Source: MFD04580-c1 sp963702995 (GTDB lineage: Bacteria; Planctomycetota; Phycisphaerae; Tepidisphaerales; Tepidisphaeraceae). From it: DNA of 64,000 nt. Each line of letters opens with the position of its first letter. The stretch's first letter is position 1. This document shows, in pieces, positions 8,419 to 18,008 of this stretch. Where the stretch lies: contig OY969783.1 in assembly GCA_963702995.1 (NCBI GenBank), positions 62,001 to 126,000 on the forward strand. The letters are read 5' to 3'. Below the pieces are notes generated by a model, which did not search any database, was not told the origin of the DNA, and saw nothing but the letters and a program-made list of their open reading frames with translations. The position numbers were made by a program, and so were the translations under genes.

Positions 8419-9072
8419 TTATAAGGGTTTGGCCGCGGGCGGCTGCCCCGATTTGATCGCCGCCAGCTCCTCTTTCAGTTCGGCGAGCAACGCCACGAGC
8501 TGGTCGTGCCGCTGGGCTTCGTGGCTGGGGGCGTGTTCGATGAACGAGATTGTGCCGGTCGGCTCCAGGACGCAGCGCTCCACGTCCTTGAGCGACGCGA
8601 TCCCCTGCTTATGGGCGGCCGCCGTAAGGTCGGCGCGGGTCATCAGTTCCTTCTCAAGGTTTTGATCGATAACTTTGCCGTGCCAGATCAGCACGTCCGA
8701 TCGCCCCTCCAGAAGGCGCTGAAGCCGCTTGCTCCGTCGAACGACGCGGATGACGAAATAGTTGAGCCCCAGCAGCGCCGCCGCCCCGACCAAACCGCCG
8801 GTGACGGAATTATCGTCGCCGATGATCGCGTTCTGCACCGTGTTCGACAGCATGAGCAGCACGATCAGGTCGAACGGGTTGAGCTGCGCAAGCTCTCGTT
8901 TGCCTGACAGTCGCAGGCCGACGATGAGGATGAAATAGACTAGCACCGGCCGCAGGATCTTCTCCGCCAGCGGCAGCGACAGGCTGAACATGTCATGCCA
9001 CATGGAGGAGGCGTCGGCTGTGCCGAGGAAATGCACGCCGAACTGTGCGATCGCGACGGTACAATGAGTCAT
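8419..9072 (-). CDS. DUF421 (YetF-family) membrane protein
   Basis: A 217-residue inner-membrane protein. Two or three membrane helices lie in the first half (ILRPVLVYFILIVGLRLSGKRELAQLNPFDLIVLLMLSNTVQNAI). The GKRELAQLNPFDLIVLLMLS segment is the DUF421 signature. A soluble C-terminal domain follows (VLIWHGKVIDQNLEKELMTRADLTAAAHKQGI) with the RADL motif common to the family. The function of DUF421 proteins is not established, although they are linked to spore or stress phenotypes in bacilli. The ATG at 9072 has GGAGA about 10 bases upstream; a second ATG at 9003 has no ribosome-binding site. It is divergent from the next gene. Confidence 0.88.
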   Translation of the reverse strand: MTHCTVAIAQFGVHFLGTADASSMWHDMFSLSLPLAEKILRPVLVYFILIVGLRLSGKRELAQLNPFDLIVLLMLSNTVQNAIIGDDNSVTGGLVGAAALLGLNYFVIRVVRRSKRLQRLLEGRSDVLIWHGKVIDQNLEKELMTRADLTAAAHKQGIASLKDVERCVLEPTGTISFIEHAPSHEAQRHDQLVALLAELKEELAAIKSGQPPAAKPL

Positions 9073-9290
9073 CGAAGTTTCTCCAATCGGTCTGGCCGAG
9101 GGGGCGCATTACGCTGGTGGCTTATCTCGGCCGCGCCCGCTTCCGGTGTTGTAGCCGCTGCGGCGTTCGCCGACACCCTTCCGCGTGGCTGAAACAATGG
9201 GCCCGCCTTACCGTCTATGAATCATGGAGAGCCCCATCGCGCTCGCCGGAGCCGTGGGAGGGGCTTCACGCCGTAGACCGGAGCATCCGT

Positions 9291-10670
9291 ATGTCTCACG
9301 TCGCCAGGCCAAAACAAGATGCGAACAGGAATCGATTCGCACAGGCGACCCGCCTTTCCCGGGCTCTGGCGTGGGTCGCATGGGCGTTGGTGGGGATGAG
9401 TGGCGTGGTCGCGTCGGCACAGGTGGTCCTTCAGCCGGTCAACAACGCGCCGGGGGTCTTCCTGGAACTGGACGGCCGCGTGCGCGTCCGCGAGATCGAC
9501 CCGACGCAGGATCTGGCCGCGGCGCGGGCCCGCGTGCAGGCGGCCGCCGACGCAGCGAAGGGCGAGAAGCTCACCTACGTGTCCCTCCCGCGTCTCTTTG
9601 CCCAGGTTCGGACGCTGCGGGAAGCCGGCCAACCACTGCCGGAGTCGCTCAAGTACCTGGGCGGGATGACGCGGATCCGCTACGTCTTCCTCTTCCCGCA
9701 GGACAAAGATCTCGTCATTGCCGGGCCCGCCGAGCCGTGGGTGACGAACGCGGCCGACCCGCTCTATGTCACCGGCAAGAAAACGGGCCGCCCCGTGCTG
9801 CAACTGGATGACCTGATCGTCGCATTCCGCACGGCCGACACGGGCAGAGGGCAGGTCTTCGGCTGTGCGCTCGACCCCGCCCCCGATTCGCTTACCAGCG
9901 CGAACAAGGTGATGGCCGAATACGCCCATAAGCCCCGCGCGGAGCGGATGAACGCCTTGGTGAAGGCGCTGGCGCCGCAGAAGGTGAGGATCTTCGGCAC
10001 ACCGGAGGACACCCGCTTCGCCTTCGTCTGCGTGGCGGCCGACTACGACCTGAAACGCTTCAGCCTGGGCCTGCGCCACGTGCCGAACGTGACCATCGGC
10101 AGCGCCGTGGATAACTCGCGGACGGCCGCCAACAAATTCTGGTTCGACGCCAGCTACGAGCCACTGATCGTCTCGGCCGATGGCGACGCCTACGAGATCC
10201 GCGGCCAGCGGCTCGGGGCAAAAGCCGGTGGCTTCGACTTCGACCCGCGCGGCGCGACCGAAAAAGCGGTCGCCTGGGCCAAGGCGTTCGACAAGGACAT
10301 CCCTGCCCTTTGCGTCACCAACCCGCTGTTCGCGGACCTGCAGAACATCACCGACGAAGCGCTGGTGGGGAACCTGATTCGGGTTGACCGGCTGGATGAA
10401 AAAGTCGGCTGGGGGGACTACGCGTGGGTGCTTGACGAACGGGCCTGCGCGGTCGCGAAGATCCCCGTGCCCAGGGAGGCCGACACACTGGTCAACTTCA
10501 CGAACGGCAGCATCGCGGCCGGCGGCGTCGTGATGACCGTCGGCCCCGCCGCCGCCCGCGACGCACGTCGTCCCGACACCGACAAATCGCTCGACGCCGC
10601 CCGCAGCCAGGCGACGAAGCTGCGCCAGGCGCCGGCGGGGACATCGGCGCCGATCCTCGCGACGCCGTGA
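9291..10670 (+). CDS. Exported DUF1598-type planctomycete protein
   Basis: About 459 residues from the ATG at 9291, with a hydrophobic signal segment (ALAWVAWALVGMSGVVASAQ). It contains GVFLELDGRVRVREID, YVSLPRLFAQ, LKYLGGMTRIRYVFLFPQDKDLVIAGPAEPW and RPVLQLDDLIVAFR, which together I recognise as the planctomycete-specific DUF1598 pattern. Its function is unknown. The frame is open upstream to 9045, but that part lacks coding character and GGAG precedes 9291. It is transcribed away from the DUF421 gene. Confidence 0.8.
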   Translation: MSHVARPKQDANRNRFAQATRLSRALAWVAWALVGMSGVVASAQVVLQPVNNAPGVFLELDGRVRVREIDPTQDLAAARARVQAAADAAKGEKLTYVSLPRLFAQVRTLREAGQPLPESLKYLGGMTRIRYVFLFPQDKDLVIAGPAEPWVTNAADPLYVTGKKTGRPVLQLDDLIVAFRTADTGRGQVFGCALDPAPDSLTSANKVMAEYAHKPRAERMNALVKALAPQKVRIFGTPEDTRFAFVCVAADYDLKRFSLGLRHVPNVTIGSAVDNSRTAANKFWFDASYEPLIVSADGDAYEIRGQRLGAKAGGFDFDPRGATEKAVAWAKAFDKDIPALCVTNPLFADLQNITDEALVGNLIRVDRLDEKVGWGDYAWVLDERACAVAKIPVPREADTLVNFTNGSIAAGGVVMTVGPAAARDARRPDTDKSLDAARSQATKLRQAPAGTSAPILATP

Positions 10671-10687
10671 ACAGCAACACGATTGAG

Positions 10688-12006
10688 CTACCGTGGGAGC
10701 GACGGACGCTCCATCGCGTCGCGTCCGCGATCTGAAGGCGCCGAGGGCCTGCCGAAATTCAGAGCGCTCTTTACAGACGCCGGTTCGGCGGCCGTCCCCG
10801 CCGCCAGCGCGTTGCCAACCTGATCGACCCGGGCAATGCGGGTGCGGTCGGGTCGGCTTTTCTCCGCCAGAAAGTCACGAATGAGGCGCGTGCAGGCGAG
10901 CGGCCGCTCGGTGGGCAGGCAGTGCATCGCTTCGGTGACGATCCGCAGTTGAGCGCCGGGGATTTCGTCGGCCAGCATGTAGCCCATCGCCAGCGGAAGC
11001 GTCTCATCCCGGCCGCCCCAGACGATCAGGCAGGGGACGTTGACCTTGATATACCCGCTGGAGACGACCTCGGCCTGGGCCAATCGAGCCGGTCACCGGC
11101 TTCATCCCGCAACGGCAGCGCCTGGCGCAACATGGCGGCCGCGGCGTGGCGGCGGGGCGGGTCGCGAAGGACTTCGATCACGCGATCCGCCTCTTCCTGG
11201 ACGGCCAGCTTTGGGTCGCAGACTCCGTACAGGATCGATTCATTCACGCGCGCCCGCAACACGCCGGCCGCATCGGCCAGCGCCCACTCCACGTCGGAGA
11301 CCGTTGCGATGCGACGAAAGGTGGGTTGATTGGGGTCAGCCGTGACATCGGCGGGGGCGAACAGGGCGGCCGCGTCCACGCGATTCAGCACATCGGCGTA
11401 AGCGGCGCGAAGCTCAGGCTCGGCCAGTGCTCGAAGGATGATCATGCCGCCGATCGAGTGGCCGACCAGGAGCACGCGCGCGGGCGGGCGGCCTTCCGCC
11501 TTCGCCAGGGCGTCCCGCTCGGCCAGACGCTGCCGCAATGCGTTAAGCACAGCCCGGCCGAGGGCAAGCGGGCTGTACCCCCGCGGCCCAAGCTCGGCCG
11601 GCGTCGGCCGGTCGCTGTCCCCGCAGCCCGGGAGATCGATCGCCATCAGGTCAAAGTCGCGGCCGAGGTCTCCCCGCATGTACCGCCAGACCCGGCTATC
11701 GGAAAGAATCCCGTGAACGAACACGATGATCCGATCGTGATTCGGCACGATGGTTTCATGCACGGCGACGCGGGTCGATCTGCCGCCGGATGTCATGATC
11801 GAAACATGGTACGTGCGCTGGGGAAGGGCCGCGGCGGATCGTTGGAGAGAGCAGAGCTCGGGCACGGATCGCTCGCTCGGAAGGGACGGCGCCGTGGCGC
11901 ATCCGCTGATCGCAGGCGGAAGCCCGATCAGCAGCAGGAGCGGGACGATCGCTCGCGACAGCTCTATGCCGCGAGACCAGCACGCGGCGAAACCCCGAAG
12001 TTCCAT
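10688..12006 (-). CDS. Alpha/beta-hydrolase lipoprotein, frameshifted
   Basis: One gene read in two frames that join near 11083. The 5' part (12006 down to about 11083) has a lipoprotein signal ending AISGC, the oxyanion motif VFVHGILSDSRVW and the nucleophile elbow GHSIGGM. The 3' part (about 11083 down to 10688) supplies the acid in VWGGRDETLP and the catalytic His in EAMHCLP. Neither half has a full triad, so they must be one protein. The join reads RLD in one frame and LAQAEVVSSGYIKVNVPCLIVWGGRD in the other, fitting a single missing base. Substrate unknown; esterase or lipase-like. The break may be a real mutation or an assembly indel. Confidence 0.75.
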
Positions 12007-12269
12007 CCTGAGCCCCAAATCCGTTCTCACCACCGAAGCAAGGTCCCCGCGACGCGCTGTCAGTCTCTCACTGAAGATTAAGATTCTTCGCGGTATGCCC
12101 TGTTGTTTGCTCTAAATATGTAAGCAGGCCCGCTGACTCCCTCCAGAACTTTGACGTTCCGAGCCGTGCGCTGAGCTACTTCGACGCCGCGGATGAGGTG
12201 GCTGAAAGGCTGAACGGGTCGCCTGTTCTTCCCTTCAGCCGTCAACCGTCAGCCTCCATCCTTCATTCT

Positions 12270-13382
12270 TCAGCCTTCCGTTTCTGCCAGGTCAAGCTCG
12301 ATCCCGGCGAGAATGCCATTCATCCGGGCTTGGTGCGCCTGCTCCCCGGGCGCCCCGTTGCAGATGCAGACGACGACCAAGTCGCGCTCGGGGTCAGCGA
12401 AGGAGATGGAGGATTGATTGCCGCCGTGCCCGAACGCCCGTGGCGACGCGGCCGCCCCGTACTGGTAGGGGATGGCGTCGCCGCCATACTGCCGTGAATT
12501 GACCATGAAGCCGAGCCCCCAGTCCATTACCTGTCCAAACGTCGCGTCCTTCACCCCGACGCGGTGGCGCGCGACCAGCGCCTCAACCGTCTGCGGCCGC
12601 AGAATCTGGGCCCCGTCGAGCGTCCCGCCGGCCAGCATCGCCTCGTAAAACCGGCCCAGCTCACGCGCCGGCCCGTGACCGCCGCCGCTGGGCCGGCACG
12701 CTGCACACGCCTCGGGCGTATCCAACCCAAGATCTTGGATCACGCCCCCCTCGGTCATCTGCATGACGCCAATCCGCTCCCCCAGGGCCGCGTGCTCGGC
12801 CGGCGATATCGTCAGCCACGAATCGCGCATGCCCAGGGGCTCGAAGATCGCCTCCCGGCAATAGCGACTGAAGTCGCGCCGATCGAGGCGCTGGACGATT
12901 TCCGCGAGCAGGAACCAGCTCGCGTAAGGGCTGTACCCGGCGGTGCGGCCGACCACCCAGCCGCGCTCCTGCCGGGCGGCGCAGACGCGAGCGATCGTCT
13001 CGTCCCATCTCGCCTTAGGCCAGCCGGTCTCGACCCACCGGAAGCCCCCGGTGTGCGTCAAGACATGACGCAGCGTGACGCCCTCCTTCCCTTGCGTGGC
13101 GAATTCCGGCAGGAACCGGGCGACTTGGTCGTCCAGCGACAGTGCCCCCTTTTCCCAGAGCTGCGCCACCGCGACGGCGGTCAGCGGCTTGGTGCAGGAG
13201 AGCCAGAGCATCATGGAGCCCGGCCCCATCGGAACCCCCGGCCGCGACTCGCCGAAGGCAAGGTCGGCGATTGTCTGTCGATTGCGAGACACGCAGAGCT
13301 GCGCCCCGATATGGATCCCGTCGGCGACGCCCTGTCGGATGGCGGCGGAAGTGCGCGGGAGAGGTTCATCTACGCTGGGCAT
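12270..13382 (-). CDS. Beta-lactamase-family serine hydrolase (class C fold)
   Basis: A 370-residue serine hydrolase of the AmpC/EstB/DD-peptidase fold. The SxxK motif is SCTK within MLWLSCTKPLTAVAVAQLWEKG. The second motif is Tyr-based in AGYSPYASWFLLAEIVQ. A KTG-box counterpart is HGG in FGHGGNQSS, as in esterases of this family rather than true beta-lactamases. No signal peptide is visible, so the protein is probably cytoplasmic and more likely an esterase than a resistance enzyme. A GGCTGAA/TTCAGCC stem near 12208-12240 past the stop could aid termination. Confidence 0.85.
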   Translation of the reverse strand: MPSVDEPLPRTSAAIRQGVADGIHIGAQLCVSRNRQTIADLAFGESRPGVPMGPGSMMLWLSCTKPLTAVAVAQLWEKGALSLDDQVARFLPEFATQGKEGVTLRHVLTHTGGFRWVETGWPKARWDETIARVCAARQERGWVVGRTAGYSPYASWFLLAEIVQRLDRRDFSRYCREAIFEPLGMRDSWLTISPAEHAALGERIGVMQMTEGGVIQDLGLDTPEACAACRPSGGGHGPARELGRFYEAMLAGGTLDGAQILRPQTVEALVARHRVGVKDATFGQVMDWGLGFMVNSRQYGGDAIPYQYGAAASPRAFGHGGNQSSISFADPERDLVVVCICNGAPGEQAHQARMNGILAGIELDLAETEG

Positions 13383-13437
13383 GTAGCGGCGGTGTAAACT
13401 GGCGGCCGGTCAATGTCCAGACACGGGGCCCCATCGA

Positions 13438-13851
13438 ATGGCTATCGAACGAGAGCGTATCGTCGCCCGGTATAGGGTTACGGAAAACCCGCCATTGCCG
13501 ACCAGCATCAAGCGGGTTTACGCGATCATTATCGCGATCGCGGTGTGCCTGGCGCCGCCGGTCCTCGCGGGAATGCTGGGGATTGGCGACCGGCTGGGGC
13601 CGCGGATCTATCCGGCAGACCTGCACGATCCGCTGTATTGCATCGGCTGGGAATTGGGGACGTCGAGCAGGGGCCCCCGCGAGTCGGCCCGGACGTCGGG
13701 CGACGGCCTTGGTTCTACAGGGTCGATCAATAGCTGTCGCGATCTTCGCGTCAACTCTCACGCGGCCGTCTCTCCGGCTCGCGGTGGGTGGACTTCAAGC
13801 TCGGTCAACAGCAACAGGTCGAGGATGCTAAAGCTCTCATCCGACCCGTAA
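13438..13851 (+). CDS. Hypothetical single-pass membrane protein (3' end doubtful)
   Basis: An ATG-started frame whose first 75 residues look coding: a charged N-terminus (AIERERIVARYRVTENPPLP), one membrane helix (VYAIIIAIAVCLAPPVLAGML) and then YPADLHDPLYCIGWELG. After about 13670 the composition turns Ser/Arg-rich and overlaps a convincing opposite-strand gene. The true 3' end may therefore lie in another frame, for instance ending RRPWFYRVDQ at 13733, which would imply a frameshift. No family recognised. Confidence 0.35.
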   Translation: MAIERERIVARYRVTENPPLPTSIKRVYAIIIAIAVCLAPPVLAGMLGIGDRLGPRIYPADLHDPLYCIGWELGTSSRGPRESARTSGDGLGSTGSINSCRDLRVNSHAAVSPARGGWTSSSVNSNRSRMLKLSSDP

Positions 13852-13991
13852 ACGATGATCGTTCGTCCCGAGGGCGAGCGTGACAGAAACTCCGGGTGGG
13901 GCACATGGAACGACCGCCCATCCGCCATGTGGAGCGTGAACGGCCGGAAGGGACGCGTCTTGTGCGCGTTGTCAAGCTGCTGAAACGTCAT
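13758..13991 (-). CDS. Small conserved planctomycete protein
   Basis: A 77-residue protein: MTFQQLDNAHKTRPFRPFTLH, then ADGRSFHVPHPEFLSRSPSGR, TIIVYG and FSILDLLLLTELEV. I recognise this as a short, very common planctomycete hypothetical protein with a PFRPFxxHMADGRxFxVxHPxFL pattern and no assigned function. No membrane segment. It overlaps the end of the previous frame on the other strand. Confidence 0.7.
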   Translation of the reverse strand: MTFQQLDNAHKTRPFRPFTLHMADGRSFHVPHPEFLSRSPSGRTIIVYGSDESFSILDLLLLTELEVHPPRAGETAA

Positions 13992-14077
13992 GGTGGCAGT
14001 ATATCGGGCGTTGCCCAGAACAAGCGAGGGTTTCAGCCCGTCGGGGTGCCATCTTAGGGCAACACGATTTCCGGATC

Positions 14078-15109
14078 TTAAAACCTTAGCCGCGCGTATC
14101 GGGCCGCGCCGCGGAGGGCGGTGTGCTCGTCCATAATGACGCGGACAGGCACCTTCTTCAGGACGGAATCGCGCAGCGGGCCTTTCTCGACGAAGGCTTC
14201 CATGAAGCCCGGGCCCTTCAGCTTCTCAATAATCTTTGGAGCGATCCCGCCACCGACATAGAGGCCGCCGAGGGCAAGGATGGTGATCGCGAGGTTGCCG
14301 GCGGCCGCCCCGTAAAGGCTGACGAACAGATCCATCGTCGCGGCCGCGCGGGGGCACGCGTTATCAAGTGCGGCCTTGGAGATCAGCTTGGCCGCGTCGC
14401 CCGGCTTCATCTCCGGGTCAAGTTGCAGCTTCTGCTCGGCCACGCCGGCGTGACGGAGGTAGTCGAACACGTTGTATATCCCCGGCCCCGACAGGACGCG
14501 CTCAAAGCTGACATGGCCGCGAAAGGCCTGCGTCTCCTTGCCGCGGAGGTATCGGAGAAGGCCGTCCTCCAATTCGTTCCGCGGACCGAAGCTGCTGTGA
14601 CCGCCTTCGGACGGGATCGGGTGATGGTCTTTGCCGTCCCAAAAGAGGCCCCCTTCGCCCAGGCCGGTGCCGGCGGAGATGATCGCCCGATGCCCGGCGA
14701 CCTGCTCTCCCGCCTGGAGCGTGACGAGGTTCTCCGGGGCGACTTCGGCGACGCCCGTCGCGTTGGCGGCGAGGTCATTGATCACGCCGACCGATTCTCG
14801 CGGCAGCCCAAACGTTTTCGCCAGATCGGCCTGCGAGACCGACCAACTGAGGTTCGTGCCCCGGACGTAGGTGCCGTTGGGGCCGGATTCCACCGGCCCG
14901 GCGACGCCGAAGCAGGCGCGGTCGAACCTGCCTTTGGCCATTGGGCTGTCGGCCGCCGAAGCTGCGGAGACGCCGAGGTATTCGGCGATGACGTCGGCGA
15001 GGCCCGGGTACTTCTGACTTGAGTATTCGCGCACATCGTGCGGCTGGCGATCCCTATCGAACAGGGCCAACCGGGTGCTCGTTCCGCCAATATCGCCTGC
15101 AAGGATCAT
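14078..15109 (-). CDS. glk: Glucokinase (Glk family)
   Basis: A 343-residue glucokinase of the bacterial Glk family. It opens MILAGDIGGTSTRLALFD, the phosphate-1 motif. It also has FGVAGPV, TNLSWSVSQADLAKTF, VINDLAANATGV, ISAGTGLGEGG and ILALGGLYVGGGIAPKI. It phosphorylates glucose with ATP to glucose-6-phosphate at the entry to glycolysis. It is not a ROK-type kinase, since the ROK cysteine-rich zinc motif is absent. It stands alone, with no sugar transporter next to it. ATG at 15109. Confidence 0.93.
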   Translation of the reverse strand: MILAGDIGGTSTRLALFDRDRQPHDVREYSSQKYPGLADVIAEYLGVSAASAADSPMAKGRFDRACFGVAGPVESGPNGTYVRGTNLSWSVSQADLAKTFGLPRESVGVINDLAANATGVAEVAPENLVTLQAGEQVAGHRAIISAGTGLGEGGLFWDGKDHHPIPSEGGHSSFGPRNELEDGLLRYLRGKETQAFRGHVSFERVLSGPGIYNVFDYLRHAGVAEQKLQLDPEMKPGDAAKLISKAALDNACPRAAATMDLFVSLYGAAAGNLAITILALGGLYVGGGIAPKIIEKLKGPGFMEAFVEKGPLRDSVLKKVPVRVIMDEHTALRGAARYARLRF

Positions 15110-15430
15110 TGTGTTGTATCCGACGGCCGCGTCTACGGGACGGGTGGGATTGTAAGCCCTAACGCAGACTCTTTCACGAGGCGTGGCCCTCGGATTTCGC
15201 GATCAGGATAGACGCCCAATCCGGCAGGACCGCGCCCAAACGAGCCGCGCCTGTTAGGGAACGGAGCCCGCCGCAGGCGGGCGTCAACGCCCGTTGAACA
15301 GAGCGATCGCCAACTATCCCGACCGCCCGCTGCCTGACGGCCGACGCTCGCCGGATCCTTTCAACGGTCGATCCCTTGCAAGTCGATGACGTCGTTGCCG
15401 CCGAGCCCAAAAACGCGGCCGCACGTACGA
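15110..15430. other. Intergenic region upstream of glk
   Basis: About 320 bases without a convincing gene. It contains a small hairpin CCCGCCGCAGGCGGG near 15268-15282 and presumably the glk promoter. Confidence 0.35.
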
Positions 15431-15763
15431 TCAGCAGAACTCGGCGCCGATCTGGAAGAGCCCTTCACCGAGCTCGAGCAGGCGACAGGAGACGACGCGT
15501 ATCTCGGCGATCAGACGCTGCGAGCCGAACCCGATCTCGACGACGTGGAACTGCCCCGGCGTCAGCTCGACCGGCACCGCCAGGCCCACGCCGTGGCGAG
15601 ACAGGTCCATCGAGATGACCTCGATCCGCTGGTCTTCGCCGGATTCGGTCGGCAGGCAGACCCACGCCTCAATGACGTACGGCCGCCGCTCGCTGCGGCG
15701 ACGCTCGATCACCGGCGCGACCTTCGAATTCTCGTCCGACACAGACAGGGTGGCAGTGGGCAT
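15431..15763 (-). CDS. PilZ-domain protein
   Basis: About 110 residues from the ATG at 15763. The PilZ c-di-GMP motifs are RRRSERRPY (RxxxR class) and, about 30 residues on, DLSRHGVGL (D/NxSxxG class). PilZ proteins bind cyclic di-GMP and change motility, exopolysaccharide or adhesion. The frame is open to a TTG at 15823; neither start has a good ribosome-binding site, so the start is uncertain. A second stand-alone PilZ protein is encoded at 27939. Confidence 0.82.
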   Translation of the reverse strand: MPTATLSVSDENSKVAPVIERRRSERRPYVIEAWVCLPTESGEDQRIEVISMDLSRHGVGLAVPVELTPGQFHVVEIGFGSQRLIAEIRVVSCRLLELGEGLFQIGAEFC

Positions 15764-15904
15764 GGCAAAGATATCGGCATTTGCGATTGCGCCGTTTAAG
15801 AGGGTGGAGCGGCCTTCGTCCAACCTGTCGTCCGTCCGACCGATCGCGAGCGCCTCTTGTTCGACCTCCGAATATAAGAGGTGCGTGTATAGGCGCTATG
15901 CTGA

Positions 15905-15958
15905 TCCCCTCTCCCTAACCCCCTAACCCTCTCTCCGGGAGTTCCAGGGGCGAGGGGA
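15905..15958 (+). repeat. Palindromic repeat family A, copy 3
   Basis: Starts TCCCCTCTCCCTAACC and ends GGGGCGAGGGGACG, the same scheme as the pair at 734-882: a pyrimidine-rich left arm, a short CCGGGAGTTCC centre and GGCGAGGGGA on the right. It lies between the PilZ and DNA ligase genes. Confidence 0.7.
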
Positions 15959-16023
15959 CGAAGAACCACGCTCAATGGCGCTCTTTCACGCACAGTCATA
16001 GGGTGCTCCGTTCCAGACCACTT

Positions 16024-16150
16024 TGCGGGTGCGAGGCGATATGATCTGACGTGCCGCCGGTGCCCTCACCGGCGGATCGATGCGCGGTCGGCCACACCGC
16101 CGGTGGGGGCACCGGCGGCACTTATTCGCGGGCCTTACCCGATCTTTTCC
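16024..16150 (+). repeat. Palindromic repeat family B, copy 1
   Basis: The core runs from GTGCCGCCGGTGCCCTCACC at 16051 to GGGGGCACCGGCGGCAC ending at 16121: a 20-base-class inverted repeat around a conserved loop TGCGCGGTCGGCCAC. The left flank GCGGGTGCGAGG and right flank TTATTCGCGGGCCTTACCC are shared with the copy at 25223-25350, so the repeating unit is larger than the palindrome. It lies in the 360-base gap before the DNA ligase gene. Confidence 0.8.
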
Positions 16151-16181
16151 ACCGGACGAGCCACTCGCCTAGACTTTGGCA

Positions 16182-18008
16182 ATGGGCGCCACGCTGATCG
16201 ATTTTGCCGGAGTGAACGACGCCGTCGCCGCGACAACAAAGAAGCTGAAAAAGCAGGCGGCGCTGGCCGAATACTTTCGGACGTTGGGCCCGGCCGACCT
16301 GCGGCTCGCCGTCCGATATGCGGGCGGCCGCCCCTTCGCCGCAACCGACGAGCGCGCCTTGAACGTCGGCGGCGCCATCGTCAGCGACGTGGCGCTGTCC
16401 CTCCTGAAGCTGTCTCCGGCGGACTTCCACGATCTGGCGGTCAAAAGCGGCGAGATCGGCGAGGCCATGGCCAAGGCGTGGCCGGTTGCCCCGCAAGACG
16501 CGGCGGCCGACGTGCCGCAGCTGCTCCTGGCCGATCTCGCGACCACGTTTGACGACCTGGCTTCCACCGGCTCGGCGTCGAACAAGCGGCTACTGCTCCA
16601 GGATCTGTTCGCCCGCTGCACCACCGGCCGCGAGGCGGCCTATGTGGCGAAGGTGATCTTCGGCGACCTGCGCACCGGCGTGCAGGAGGGCGTCCTTCAG
16701 GCGGCGATCGCGCTGGCATTCCGGAAGCCGCTGCCCGAGATCCAGCGTTGCCAGCTCCTCGTCGGTGACCTGGACGAGGTGGCGGCGCTGGCGGCGCGGG
16801 ATGAACTATCGCTCGCCCGATTCCGCCTGTTTCACCCCATCCTGCCGATGCTGGCGACGCCGGTGGAGACGGCGGCCGACGCGGCGGCCGCACTGGCGGC
16901 CCGAGCCTTCTACGTCGAAGACAAGCTCGACGGCATCCGGGCCTTCGCCCACAAATCGGGTGAGCCGCCGCACGCGCGGGTCGGGCTCTACTCGCGCGAT
17001 CTTTCCCGACTCGACGCGGCGTTCCCCGATGTGATCGAAGCGGTCTCCCGCATCCCCGGCGAAGTGCTGCTGGACGGCGAGATCGTCCCCTATGCCGACG
17101 GCGCGGCCCTGCCCTTTTCCCGGATCCAGAAGCGGCTCGGGCGGCGGGGCGTGACGGCCAAGGTGCTGCGCGACAACCCCTGCACGTTTGTCGCCTTTGA
17201 CCTTCTGTTTCGGGATGGCGAGCTCTGGATGGATCGCCCGCTCGAGGAGCGGCGCGAGGCGCTGGCGGCCGCCGTGCCGGTGGCGCTGGACACCATCCCC
17301 GCCGGGCCGCGGTTTGACGGGGTCGTGCGGAACGGCCCGATCATGCGGATCGAGCCGCCGCCGGTCGCCTCAGCAAGCGTGGATGGGATCGCGCTCGATA
17401 ACGGCGCAACCAGCCCGGAAGCCCGGGCGATCGCTGGCGCCTTCGACGCCGCCCGGGGCCGCCGGAACGAAGGGATCGTCCTCAAGGCGGCCGACAGCCT
17501 CTACACACCGGGGCGTCGCGGTCAGGCGTGGCTGAAGCTCAAGGGCCACCTGCCGACGTTCGACTGCGTCGTGACGGCGGCCGAGTATGGCCATGGCAAG
17601 CGGCGCGCGGTCTTGAGCGACTACACCTTCGCCGTCTGGGACCGCGACCCATCCGACCCGTCGGCGCGGCTGGTGAACGTCGGCAAGGCCTATAGCGGCG
17701 TGACCGACGCGGAGATCGCGGAGCTGACCGAGACATTCCTCGCCCTGTCGGTCGCCAACAACGGCCGCGTGCATGCGGTGGGGCCGAAGGTGGTACTCGA
17801 GATCGCCTTCGATCAGATCCAGAAAAGCGCCCGCCACGAGAGCGGCTATGCACTGCGCTTCCCGCGCATCAAACGGATCCGGACGGACAAGCGCCCGATC
17901 GACGCCGACACGCTGGAACGGGTCAAAGAGGTGTACGAAAGCGTCGCCAACTTCGGCCGCTCCGTTCCAATCGAGCCGCCGGCGCCGGAACCGACGTTGT
18001 TCGATTAG
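16182..18008 (+). CDS. ATP-dependent DNA ligase
   Basis: A 608-residue ligase with three domains. The N-terminal DNA-binding domain is residues 1-215 (FRTLGPADLRLAVRYAGGRPF; FGDLRTGVQEG). The nucleotidyltransferase domain has the AMP-accepting Lys248 in YVEDKLDGIRA, plus LLDGEIVPY, FVAFDLLF and NEGIVLKAADS. The OB-fold has QAWLKLKG and ends ALRFPRIKRIRTDKRP. It seals nicks using ATP, unlike the NAD-dependent LigA that bacteria use for replication. The length and domain order resemble archaeal/eukaryotic ligase I-type enzymes rather than LigD. No Ku, exonuclease or phosphoesterase partner is adjacent. The start is ATG at 16182, shortly after a TTG alternative at 16176. Confidence 0.93.
   Translation: MGATLIDFAGVNDAVAATTKKLKKQAALAEYFRTLGPADLRLAVRYAGGRPFAATDERALNVGGAIVSDVALSLLKLSPADFHDLAVKSGEIGEAMAKAWPVAPQDAAADVPQLLLADLATTFDDLASTGSASNKRLLLQDLFARCTTGREAAYVAKVIFGDLRTGVQEGVLQAAIALAFRKPLPEIQRCQLLVGDLDEVAALAARDELSLARFRLFHPILPMLATPVETAADAAAALAARAFYVEDKLDGIRAFAHKSGEPPHARVGLYSRDLSRLDAAFPDVIEAVSRIPGEVLLDGEIVPYADGAALPFSRIQKRLGRRGVTAKVLRDNPCTFVAFDLLFRDGELWMDRPLEERREALAAAVPVALDTIPAGPRFDGVVRNGPIMRIEPPPVASASVDGIALDNGATSPEARAIAGAFDAARGRRNEGIVLKAADSLYTPGRRGQAWLKLKGHLPTFDCVVTAAEYGHGKRRAVLSDYTFAVWDRDPSDPSARLVNVGKAYSGVTDAEIAELTETFLALSVANNGRVHAVGPKVVLEIAFDQIQKSARHESGYALRFPRIKRIRTDKRPIDADTLERVKEVYESVANFGRSVPIEPPAPEPTLFD

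Noticed and set aside
11146..12081. 311-codon plus-strand frame over the alpha/beta hydrolase
   Set aside because: No motif; the minus strand carries the hydrolase GHSIGG and lipobox signals.
12270..13382. Antibiotic-resistance beta-lactamase
   Set aside because: It lacks a signal peptide and has HGG instead of a KTG box, so an esterase-like serine hydrolase is more likely.
13442..13670. Signal of a longer conserved membrane protein family
   Set aside because: Only one helix is evident and no conserved motif could be named, so it is kept only as a low-confidence hypothetical.
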